In this document: piece by piece, positions 54,068 through 61,870 of the stretch
Numbering within the stretch: the first letter of the stretch is position 1
Layout of the letters: every line of letters begins with the position of its first letter
Assembly (NCBI GenBank): GCA_019192545.1
Contig: JAHCMI010000055.1
Span: 1 to 62,321, forward strand
Direction of reading: 5' to 3'
DNA length: 62,321 nucleotides
DNA from: Rivularia sp. MS3
Lineage (GTDB): Bacteria; Cyanobacteriota; Cyanobacteriia; Cyanobacteriales; Nostocaceae
Notes under the pieces: generated by a model
What the model was told of the DNA's origin: nothing
Databases searched by the model: none
Seen by the model: only the letters and a program-made list of their open reading frames with translations
Position numbers and translations under genes: made by a program

Positions 54068-55308
54068 ATCTTCGAGGGAGAAAATCCTTCGAGTATAAAG
54101 TTCTCTTTTATCTTGACATCTTTACGGGCAACTTGGATACTGAAGTATTTTCCCAAGGGTAATTTAAATCTTTTTAACTGAATGTAGTTGTCGTAGCTTC
54201 TTGACTTTACTGACTGTAAGGTAGCTCCCGATTCAGAAAGCAAAGTTAATTGCACGCTATCTGGTAAATAAACTTCTCCAGAAGCAGGATAAAGTTGTAC
54301 TCGGATACCGACTTTGTTATCAATTTGCGGCGATAAGCCAATCAATAAAGCCACAGAATTACTTTCTAGCTGCATTCCTAAATCTATAAGTTTGGCTCCT
54401 TTGACGCAAACTTCATTTAAAACCGAATCGCTTCTGAATTGGAAGGCTGTTGTATTTGTCAAGTTAAGCAAATCATCTACAGAGCAGAAACCGCCACTAA
54501 AAACATTGTGAAACCACGAACTCAACTCGAGTACAATTTCTGATGAGTTTTCCATGAGATGAACCTTTAAATGATTGATTCTGTGGTTATACAAAGCTTC
54601 TCTATATTTCTCGGATGCTAAGATAGCTCCCCATTGTGCAAACCTTAGATGCAAGCGGGGAGAATAAAAGCTTATCTGGCTTAACTGCTCTATCAATTGT
54701 TTGGCTTCAGACTCTAATAAAGTTGGTAAAAATTGAACCTGGGGCTTTTTGAGGGTACAGAGCTTCTGGGCAACCCACATAATATTAATATCGGCAATTA
54801 AATCATCGCAGTTTATACAATAAGTTCTATCTATAGAATCATATTGTGCTTTTTGGCGAAGTTGTTCGTGGCTAATAAAACCCGATACTTTTAACCAACT
54901 TTGTTCGAGATTTAACTGTACTGCTAAATAATAATTGGCAGCCCAATTAGGAATATCAACCCATTCTTGAGGGATGCGAAACTCATCGCAATCACTTTCC
55001 TCGGTTGGCACTAACACCAATCGAGCTTGAGTAAAGTTTAAATCAATGCCATTTACAAACTGCCATCGTTTATCTATATCAGAAGATGGTGCGGGCATCG
55101 AGAATTTTTCGAGTAAATCTGGTTCTTCTTGCAACCATTTGAGGAAAACGCTTAGGCATAAGCGATTTATAAAAGCTCTATGACTGACAACATCGCTTTG
55201 ATAATTATTAGTTGCAGTTTGCTTTAAGGCTGCTTCTTTTTCTAGAGATGAAAATTCGATCCATAAATTATTCGGATGAATTTCTATTAAAGCGTCAAAT
55301 TTCAACAT
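54064..55308 (-). CDS. DUF1822 family protein of module B
   Basis: A 414-residue protein with HPNNLWIEFSSLEKEAA at the N-terminus and the FISHEQLRQKA segment. Its C-terminal domain matches module A closely (KLIDLGMQLESNSVALLIGL, NYIQLKRFKLPLGKYFSIQV, KENFILEG). It overlaps the following CHAT-CHASE2 gene by 4 bp and lies 24 bp after the sigma-like gene, so all three should be one transcript with coupled translation. The unknown DUF1822 function must be linked to both partners, given the repeated arrangement. Confidence 0.85.
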   Translation of the reverse strand: MLKFDALIEIHPNNLWIEFSSLEKEAALKQTATNNYQSDVVSHRAFINRLCLSVFLKWLQEEPDLLEKFSMPAPSSDIDKRWQFVNGIDLNFTQARLVLVPTEESDCDEFRIPQEWVDIPNWAANYYLAVQLNLEQSWLKVSGFISHEQLRQKAQYDSIDRTYCINCDDLIADINIMWVAQKLCTLKKPQVQFLPTLLESEAKQLIEQLSQISFYSPRLHLRFAQWGAILASEKYREALYNHRINHLKVHLMENSSEIVLELSSWFHNVFSGGFCSVDDLLNLTNTTAFQFRSDSVLNEVCVKGAKLIDLGMQLESNSVALLIGLSPQIDNKVGIRVQLYPASGEVYLPDSVQLTLLSESGATLQSVKSRSYDNYIQLKRFKLPLGKYFSIQVARKDVKIKENFILEGFSPSKI

Positions 55309-55332
55309 TTTAAAGTACCATTGCCTTGAAAA

Positions 55333-56865
55333 TTATCTTTGTTTTGACTGTATCCATTCATTTACGATGTTAGCTATCTTATAATTAACTACAGACAGAG
55401 AATCTTTTTTTAAACACATAGTAGTTTCTATATGCTTTTTGAATTTTTCTAATAATTGAGAATTTACTGGTTGGGAATCGTTATTTACCCCTGATTCATC
55501 TGCTTGTAATTTAACTAGCAAGCTTCTTTTGTAATTGAAGCTAATCAATATGTTTTGCCGTTCCTCATCGCTATATGCTTCCCAAATATCATTTAGTGCA
55601 GATAAAAACATTTCTTGACAGTATTGCTGCAAGCATTTATCTAAAGCTGATTTAATTCTTTCGATATCTTTTTCATCATTCAGAGAGATTTCTGGATTAG
55701 TTTTATTCCATTGAAAAGCAAACTCCTCTAATATTTTTCTGCCGTATTTTTTTAATTGACGAGCTACTTGATATTGCTTTTGCAACTCGGGATATTTATA
55801 TTTTACTAAATTTGCTATTTCAGTTTGAGTTAAGTTTAATCCCTGCCATAAATTAAATAGTGTTTGACATTGTTCTGGCATATGTTTAAATAAATTGTTA
55901 AGAATAATTTCTATTTGCTGACATTCTTCTTTGTTTATCATTACATCCCATACAGAAGCCGTAGATTCGGCAATAGCGCAGTAATTTTCCTCAAAATACA
56001 AATATTGCTTATGACGATAATTTTTCGCCGCCTTTATACAAGTTGAAAGCATTTCTAAAATTTCGATATCTGTTACCAGGGGATTAAACAGATGAAGTTG
56101 ATTGCATCGTTGGTTGTAATAATTAGCAATTGCGAGCAATTGTGGTTGGGAAGGGCTTCGGGTGCGATTATTTAAATTATTAGCTGTGATTTGGAAAATT
56201 TCACAAAAACACTGCCAAGCTAAACGATAAGATACAATTTTTTGGACTGAAAAACTTTGAGCCTGCAACGCTTCGGTTAACTCCCGAGCGTTTAAATCCT
56301 TCAATAAACCGTAACTAGAAAATCTTGTTCTCCTCGCTTCTAAATCTTGTCGATAAATTTGATTGCGAATAAATCTTTTGAAAGCAGTTATGGCATATGC
56401 TTCTATATTTATTTGATGTCGTTCAAAGTTAAAATTCTTAAAAAACTTACTGGGCGTGCTTGCCGCGATGTTAGCTATTTGAAAATATTCTTCTAAGGAA
56501 TATTTATGTTTGATATATTTAAATTCATTGTATATATCTCTCGCAGCTTTAAAACAGGCTTCTTGTAGATATGCCGAAAAATGTTTCTTGGCTGTGGACA
56601 AACAAGGCTGAGATTTAATTTTAACTAAATTTTGATTGTCGGTAGAAGATTGAACTAATAACACCTTCAAAAAATGTTGCGCCCAAAAACTTTCCTTAGC
56701 TTCTGGATCTGCCTTTACTTTTGATTGTATATTTTTCTTTAATTCTGCATCAATCTTCCAATGCAATCTAATTTGATGATTATCTTCTGTAAAACAGATA
56801 AAGCTAGAAAATTTATCTACTACATTTTTACGTTTTTTTTCAAGCATATGTTTTTCCAGAAACAT
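55333..56865 (-). CDS. Sigma-70-like protein of module B
   Basis: A 510-residue protein (start 56865; Met at 56847 also possible). The middle has a sigma region 2-like segment (EAYAITAFKRFIRNQIYRQD, about 150-170) and the C-terminal half a region 4-like helix-turn-helix (LTQTEIANLVKYKYPELQKQ, about 335-355). Such large divergent sigma-like proteins are found in cyanobacteria. It is the first gene of an operon with DUF1822 and CHAT-CHASE2, so it could be a sigma or anti-sigma controlled factor released by the protease (inference). Confidence 0.72.
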   Translation of the reverse strand: MFLEKHMLEKKRKNVVDKFSSFICFTEDNHQIRLHWKIDAELKKNIQSKVKADPEAKESFWAQHFLKVLLVQSSTDNQNLVKIKSQPCLSTAKKHFSAYLQEACFKAARDIYNEFKYIKHKYSLEEYFQIANIAASTPSKFFKNFNFERHQINIEAYAITAFKRFIRNQIYRQDLEARRTRFSSYGLLKDLNARELTEALQAQSFSVQKIVSYRLAWQCFCEIFQITANNLNNRTRSPSQPQLLAIANYYNQRCNQLHLFNPLVTDIEILEMLSTCIKAAKNYRHKQYLYFEENYCAIAESTASVWDVMINKEECQQIEIILNNLFKHMPEQCQTLFNLWQGLNLTQTEIANLVKYKYPELQKQYQVARQLKKYGRKILEEFAFQWNKTNPEISLNDEKDIERIKSALDKCLQQYCQEMFLSALNDIWEAYSDEERQNILISFNYKRSLLVKLQADESGVNNDSQPVNSQLLEKFKKHIETTMCLKKDSLSVVNYKIANIVNEWIQSKQR

Positions 56866-57222
56866 AAAACGTCTAATGGTTGATGTTTGAACGAATTCAT
56901 AAAAGTTAACAACTAAATTTTGTATTTAGTATATTTGTATGGGTTGATCGACTGAACCCGTGGAAAATGGGAATGTTATATGTTTATGGGTACTGCAATA
57001 GGTGAATTATGCAGTTTTAAGAAAGGTTTTTACGAAGCAACTAATCTAAAACTAAAATATATATTGTTGATTTTTGCTATTTTTACTGATTTATCTCTTC
57101 TTTTTAGTGGTAATTAGTCACTACTCATGACTCGCGAACAAGTACGGAGTAAATTTTGCCACAAGAAAATTATGATAAAAAGATAGTGTAAAAATAGACA
57201 ATCAAATTCTCTAAAAGCTCAA
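56866..57222. other. Divergent promoter region of module B and the TpsB-like gene
   Basis: About 360 AT-rich bases between two divergent units. No gene. It must contain both promoters. I cannot pick out boxes with confidence. Confidence 0.45.
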
Positions 57223-58980
57223 GTGTCCAAAATCCCATATTTTATAAATAAAGAACTAAATTTTTTGTGGATTGCTTCAATTTTTATCGGTAGCTTCTAT
57301 ATTTTTTGTAACTCAGTTTTGGCTGCTGTACCCGAATTAATCACACAAGCACCAAATTCGGAAGGCGACGTAAATCAAGAACGTTTTCCTCAGCCAGTGC
57401 CAAACATTGAACCTTTAAAACCTTTAATTAAACCTGAATTGCAGCCATCGCCAACAATTAGGGAACCATCCGCACAACCATCTGCGAACAGAATTAAGGT
57501 TAATCAAATTAAAATCACCGGGAGTAGTATTTTTGACTCTAAAGATTTCGAGCCAATTATTCGCGAAGTACAAGGAAAAAGCGTCACCTTAGCAGAATTA
57601 AGAAAAGTTGCCGACGCAATTACACAGTTGTATTTGCAACGAGACTATATTACCTCAAGAGCAATTTTAGTTAATCAAAAAATCACCGATGGTATCGTCA
57701 CAATTCGCGTCATAGAAGGTTCCTTAGAAAAAATTGAAATCCAAGGAAACCAGCGCTTGAGAAAAAATTACTTGCGATCGCGCTTAGCAAATGCTGGGAA
57801 AAAGCCTTTATCAAACAAAATTTTGGAAGAGCAACTAAGATTGTTGCAGTTCGATGCAAATATTGAAAATATCGAAGCTAGCTTACGAGCGGGTAGCGAT
57901 TTCGGTAAGAGTATTTTAACAGTGAGAGTTACCGAGAGTAAACCATTCACAATTGGATTGGGAGTTGATAATTATTCTCCACCAAGCGTAGGCTCCGAAA
58001 GATTAAGGATAAATACGATATACCGCAATTTGCTCGGAATCGGCGATGAAATTGCAGCATCTTATTATCGTTCAACTAGGGGTGGTTCAAATATTTTCGA
58101 TTTCAGCTATCAAGTACCATTAAATCCTAAAAATGGAAGTTTGCAATTACGCACCGTTATTAACAATAATAAAGTTGTGCAGCCACCTTTCGATGCTTTC
58201 GACATTCGAGGGGAATCGCAGCTATACGATATCAGCTATCGGCAACCATTAATTAGAACACCTCGTGAAGAATTTGCATTATCCCTTGGTTTTAGCTTAC
58301 AAAACGGGCAAACCTTTACCTTTGCCGGGGCTACCCCCTTTGGTTTCGGGCCAGATGCAGAAGGAAATAGTCGCACCCGCGTTATAAAATTTGCACAAGA
58401 TTACGTCCGACGAGATGTTAAGGGAGCATGGCAAATTAGGTCATTACTGAGTTTGGGAACTGGTTGGTTTGATGCCACAATTAACTCAAATCCCGTCCCC
58501 GATGCCCGTTTTTTTAGTTGGTTGGGGCAATTGCAGCGAGTGCAGCGTCTGAATAAAAATAACTTGTTAATTACCCAGCTTGACTTACAGTTAACACCCA
58601 ACGGTTTATTACCATCCCAGCAATTTGTAATTGGTGGGGGGCAATCAATACGAGGTTATCGTCAAAACCTACGAGCCGGAGACAACGGGGTTCGATTTTC
58701 TATAGAAGATAGGATAACAGTAGCAACAGACGCATCGGGAAATCCTTCTTTACAAGTAGCACCATTTTTTGATGCAGGTGTCGTTTGGAACGTTGATGAC
58801 AACCCGAATCTTCAGCCAAAACAAACATTTTTAGCCGGTGCAGGCATCGGAATATTATGGCAACCAGTACCCAAGTTAAATTTAAAACTAGATTACGGTT
58901 TGCCTTTAATTGAATTAAATGATAAAGGTAACAATGCTCAAGACGAAGGGTTTTATTTTAGCGTCGGCTATCAGCTTTGA
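57223..58980 (+). CDS. TpsB-like outer-membrane transporter (FhaC/ShlB family)
   Basis: A 585-residue protein starting with GTG 57223. It has a signal peptide (cleavage near VLAAVPEL), a Pro-rich linker, two POTRA domains (about 88-165 and 165-240; KVNQIKITGSSIFDSKDFEP and KIEIQGNQRLRKNYLRSRLA), and a 16-stranded barrel with the conserved plug-tip motif FVIGGGQSIRGYRQN (about 466-480). It should secrete the TpsA-like protein at 49139. The two genes are separated by the module B operon on the opposite strand, unlike the usual adjacent tpsBA. Confidence 0.92.
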   Translation: MSKIPYFINKELNFLWIASIFIGSFYIFCNSVLAAVPELITQAPNSEGDVNQERFPQPVPNIEPLKPLIKPELQPSPTIREPSAQPSANRIKVNQIKITGSSIFDSKDFEPIIREVQGKSVTLAELRKVADAITQLYLQRDYITSRAILVNQKITDGIVTIRVIEGSLEKIEIQGNQRLRKNYLRSRLANAGKKPLSNKILEEQLRLLQFDANIENIEASLRAGSDFGKSILTVRVTESKPFTIGLGVDNYSPPSVGSERLRINTIYRNLLGIGDEIAASYYRSTRGGSNIFDFSYQVPLNPKNGSLQLRTVINNNKVVQPPFDAFDIRGESQLYDISYRQPLIRTPREEFALSLGFSLQNGQTFTFAGATPFGFGPDAEGNSRTRVIKFAQDYVRRDVKGAWQIRSLLSLGTGWFDATINSNPVPDARFFSWLGQLQRVQRLNKNNLLITQLDLQLTPNGLLPSQQFVIGGGQSIRGYRQNLRAGDNGVRFSIEDRITVATDASGNPSLQVAPFFDAGVVWNVDDNPNLQPKQTFLAGAGIGILWQPVPKLNLKLDYGLPLIELNDKGNNAQDEGFYFSVGYQL

Positions 58981-59068
58981 CAGTTAACAGTTAACAGTGA
59001 GCAGTGAGCAGCGAACAGTTACCAATTACCAATGCCCCATCCCCCATCCCCAATTCCCAATCAAACAT
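58981..59068. repeat. Heptad repeats between the TpsB-like gene and the BMP gene
   Basis: CAGTTAACAGTTAACAGTGA and GAGCAGTGAGCAGCG are the same repeat type as in the 3' end of nifE. Upstream in-frame reading of the BMP gene is only this repeat. Confidence 0.7.
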
Positions 59069-60073
59069 ATGTCAATTAATTTTAGTCGTCGCCAATTTAT
59101 TTGGTACAGTTCCGCAGCTTTTGGTACTAGTTTACTACTAAAAGCTTGTAGTAATAACCAAACTTCTACATCTACAGTTGAAGATGCTGGGGAAGCTTTT
59201 AAAGTTGCGATCGCGCTGCCCGGAGCGATTACTGATAAGACTTGGAACCAGTCTGGTTATGAGGGCGTACAGTTAGTAAGGGAAAAATTTGGTGCGGAAA
59301 CTGCTTTTTTAGAACAAATTCCTCAGTCAGAACAAACAGAAGCATTAACCGATTTTGCTCGTAAGAAATATGATGTCATATTTGCCCACGGCGGACAATT
59401 TGATGCAGCAATTCAACAGGTAGCACCAAGATTCCCCGATTCGTTTTTTATTGCTGTTAATGGTGCAGTTACAGGAGATAATATTGCGGCTTTACGGATT
59501 AATCACCAGCAAGCAAGTTATTTATGTGGAATTGTCGCCGCTTCGATGACAAAATCAAATCAAATCGCTTACATTGCCGGACAAAAGTTTGCTGCAACAG
59601 AAGAAGAATTAAAAGGTTTAGAGTTAGGAGCAAAGTCAGTTAATCCTAATATTAAAATTACTTCTACTTTTACCGGCGATTGGAATGATGCTGCCAAAGC
59701 AAAGGAAGCAACTCTAGCATTGATTTCTACCGGTGCCGATGTCATTTTTCAATGGTTAGATAATGCCTCAGCCGCCGTATTACAAACTGCTGCGGACAAA
59801 GGTGTTTATGCTTTCGGCAATACAAAAGACCAATTAGAAATTGCACCGCAAGCAGTATTAACTAGTGCTGTCAAAAGAATGGATTTAGCAATAGCTTATA
59901 TTGCAGAATTAGCGAAGAACAAACAATTAAAAGGTGATATCTATAAAATAGGTTTAGAAAAATCAGATATTCTCAGCTTAGGTAAATTTGGTGATATGGT
60001 ACCCGAAGATGTTCAAAAAAAGGCAATGGATGCAAAGCAGGGGATATTAAATAATCAAATAAAAATTGGTTAA
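59069..60073 (+). CDS. BMP-family substrate-binding lipoprotein
   Basis: From ATG 59069, a 334-residue protein. It has a twin-arginine-like signal (SRRQFIWYSSAAFGTS) and a lipobox ending at Cys27 (LLLKAC). The mature part matches the BMP/Med family of nucleoside-binding ABC proteins: VAIALPGAITDKTWNQSGYE, KYDVIFAHGGQFDAA, NIAALRINHQQASYL, ADVIFQWLDNASAAVLQTAA. Its permease and ATPase genes are not in the window. In cyanobacteria BMP genes are sometimes beside TPS pairs, but the link is unclear. The longer upstream start would add repeat-encoded residues before the signal. Confidence 0.88.
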   Translation: MSINFSRRQFIWYSSAAFGTSLLLKACSNNQTSTSTVEDAGEAFKVAIALPGAITDKTWNQSGYEGVQLVREKFGAETAFLEQIPQSEQTEALTDFARKKYDVIFAHGGQFDAAIQQVAPRFPDSFFIAVNGAVTGDNIAALRINHQQASYLCGIVAASMTKSNQIAYIAGQKFAATEEELKGLELGAKSVNPNIKITSTFTGDWNDAAKAKEATLALISTGADVIFQWLDNASAAVLQTAADKGVYAFGNTKDQLEIAPQAVLTSAVKRMDLAIAYIAELAKNKQLKGDIYKIGLEKSDILSLGKFGDMVPEDVQKKAMDAKQGILNNQIKIG

Positions 60074-60084
60074 ATTAGGTGGAA

Positions 60085-60200
60085 TACTAGTGGTTCTTTT
60101 CATTAGTGTTGACGGGTTTGTAAGCTTTAAATGTAGGTTGGGTTGAACGGAGAGAAACCCAACATCTGAGTTGGGTTGCGCTTCGCTTAACCCAACCTAC
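60085..60200. repeat. Dispersed repeats downstream of the BMP gene
   Basis: A TTTTCATTAGTGTTGACGGG arm (about 60097-60116) is followed by GTAGGTTGGGTTG...AACCCAACCTAC (60133-60200). Both families recur in the right part of the window. Confidence 0.7.
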
Positions 60201-60303
60201 CTTCTACTTGCTACTTATTTCATTCACGCGGAGCGTGTGGATCATCCCACTTTTTTAAATGTGGGTTCTTCTTCCTTCTTCCCTCTTCCCTCTTCCTTCG
60301 TGA

Positions 60304-60945
60304 CTACCTTCTTGTTCTGATGGGCTTGAATTTCCAAAGCTGTCCGGAAACATTTTGGCAGTTGTCCATAAATGCTGCTCCATTCAAAGTAGAACCAGGA
60401 GCAAACCTATTACCTTCGAGACACTTATTTTCCTTTTCCAGAAACATTGTTGTCAAACGAAAATACCCATTTCTGGCTGGTACCAACTTCCAAAGCTGTC
60501 CAGAAACGTTTTGACAGTTATCCATAAATGCTGCTCCCTTCAAAGTAGAATTAGGAGCAAATCTGTTACCTTCGAGACACTTGTTTTCTTTCTCTAGAAA
60601 TTGTGTTTTCATACGGAAGTAACCATTACCAGCCGGTACCAGCTTCCAAAACTGCCCGGAAACATTTTGGCAGTTATCCATAAATGCGGCTCCACCGAGA
60701 GTTGAACCACGAGCTACCCTATTACCTTCGAGACACTTATTTTCTCTTTCTAGAAACATCGTTGTGAGCTTATAAAAGCGATTAGGCTTTGGCTTAGAGA
60801 CTTTAACTTTATTAACGGAGGCAACGTTAATTTTTATCGCCTCGGCTGAACTAGGAGTTAATATCATTCCTCCTAACATTGAAACTAAAGCTGCACTACT
60901 AAACAAAGCACGACGTAGATTTATTGCTAAAAAATTATTTTTCAT
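60304..60945 (-). CDS. Secreted protein with three ricin-like (QxW) repeats
   Basis: A 213-residue protein with a signal peptide (cleavage near SSAEAIKI, about residue 36) and three near-identical 49-residue repeats (about 57-105, 106-154, 155-203). Each has ENKCLEGNR, GGAAFMDNCQNVSGQ and the W of a QxW motif (GQFWKLVP, GQLWKLVP, GQLWKFKP). Two cysteines per repeat suit disulfides, and the three QxW units suit a beta-trefoil carbohydrate-binding fold. High DNA identity of the repeats suggests recent duplication. It is likely a secreted lectin-like protein. Confidence 0.85.
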   Translation of the reverse strand: MKNNFLAINLRRALFSSAALVSMLGGMILTPSSAEAIKINVASVNKVKVSKPKPNRFYKLTTMFLERENKCLEGNRVARGSTLGGAAFMDNCQNVSGQFWKLVPAGNGYFRMKTQFLEKENKCLEGNRFAPNSTLKGAAFMDNCQNVSGQLWKLVPARNGYFRLTTMFLEKENKCLEGNRFAPGSTLNGAAFMDNCQNVSGQLWKFKPIRTRR

Positions 60946-61095
60946 GTCGAATTGTCCTTTAACTTACAAAAAATGACGGTTTTGTGTATCACATCATTTA
61001 ATAGAGTCGGTTTATTCAGGTTTATGCAATATTTCTGAATCATTATCAAAAAAGATACAAGTGAATCATAAGAGTATGCTTACGATATTAAAAAA

Positions 61096-61133
61096 ATCAG
61101 CAGCTTCCAGTAAGTCCAGAAAACTGCTGATGT
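61096..61133 (-). terminator. Possible terminator downstream of the DM13 gene
   Basis: ATCAGCAG (61096-61103) pairs with CTGCTGAT (61125-61132), with an inner TTCCAG/CCAGAA arm. On the minus strand the stem is followed by TTTTTTT. It is about 260 bp after the DM13 gene, past a MITE. Confidence 0.5.
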
Positions 61134-61175
61134 CATGGTGTGTATGGTTAAGCGAAAAATAAAAGAATAAAAATC

Positions 61176-61301
61176 GGGAATGGCCGCAATTGTCACAATG
61201 CCCTATTGGTGCGTGACACAGGAAAGCTTATTACTACGTTCAAAAATAATCAAAGTGTCACAGCACCCTACGACAAAAATATGCCAGTTGCGGCCATTCC
61301 T
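61176..61301 (-). repeat. MITE-like element, copy 2
   Basis: A 126-bp copy of the element at 42255-42381 in opposite orientation, with the same GGAATGGCCGCAA terminal inverted repeat. No coding capacity. Confidence 0.9.
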
Positions 61302-61348
61302 AAAAATATATCTATATATAAGGGCGAATATTAAATCAGCGAAGCAAG

Positions 61349-61383
61349 CAGTTGTCAGGCACGAATCTGTTTACTGACAACTG
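61349..61383. other. Perfect inverted repeat at the DM13 3' end
   Basis: CAGTTGTCAG (61349-61358) and CTGACAACTG (61374-61383) form a 10-bp stem just after the DM13 stop codon (opposite strand). There is no T-run, so it is not a plain terminator. Confidence 0.55.
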
Positions 61384-61390
61384 TTGAATA

Positions 61391-61870
61391 CTAAGCACCC
61401 TGCAATCTAGCAAAACCAAAAGTGACGTTGAACTCTTCACACCAAATCGCTACAGATTTGAAGTCATCTAAATCAAAGTTGGCAGGAATTTCGTAACGTT
61501 GAGCGCCATCGAAGCGTTGTAAGTTAGCTAAGGTTACGTAATTTCTTTCATTCAAGTTAACGGGTACGGTGCTTTTGCGATGTAAAACAACTCTTACTTT
61601 TGGTCCCCGTGCTGTGGTAAATCCTTTACTAAACTCTAAATAGCGTTTACCGTTTTTCTCAACAATCTTAGCTGTACCGTTAGTGGGATGATCTTGTTCT
61701 GTGGTTACAAAACTACCGGATGCAATCAGTGACTGTGGTTTTGCTGCAACCCTTACACTTCCTCCCGCTCTTTGTGCTTGTGCTGGTTGTGCGTTGAGTG
61801 TTAATTGTGCGACGCTACCGAATAATACGATTGATGCAATTCCGAATCCAGCTAATTTATTGAATTTCAT
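61391..61870 (-). CDS. Secreted DM13 domain protein
   Basis: A 159-residue protein with a Sec signal (cleavage near AQPAQAQRAG, about residue 34) and a DM13 domain (about 45-155: SGSFVTTEQDHPTNGTAKIV, GPKVRVVLHRKS, VAIWCEEFNVTFGFARL). DM13 domains have a conserved Cys (AIWCEEF) and are proposed to take part in redox or electron transfer. It stands alone. Confidence 0.83.
   Translation of the reverse strand: MKFNKLAGFGIASIVLFGSVAQLTLNAQPAQAQRAGGSVRVAAKPQSLIASGSFVTTEQDHPTNGTAKIVEKNGKRYLEFSKGFTTARGPKVRVVLHRKSTVPVNLNERNYVTLANLQRFDGAQRYEIPANFDLDDFKSVAIWCEEFNVTFGFARLQGA

Noticed and set aside
58997-59068. Longer start of the BMP lipoprotein
   Set aside because: The added residues come from repeat sequence; the Met at 59069 is directly before a Tat/lipoprotein signal.
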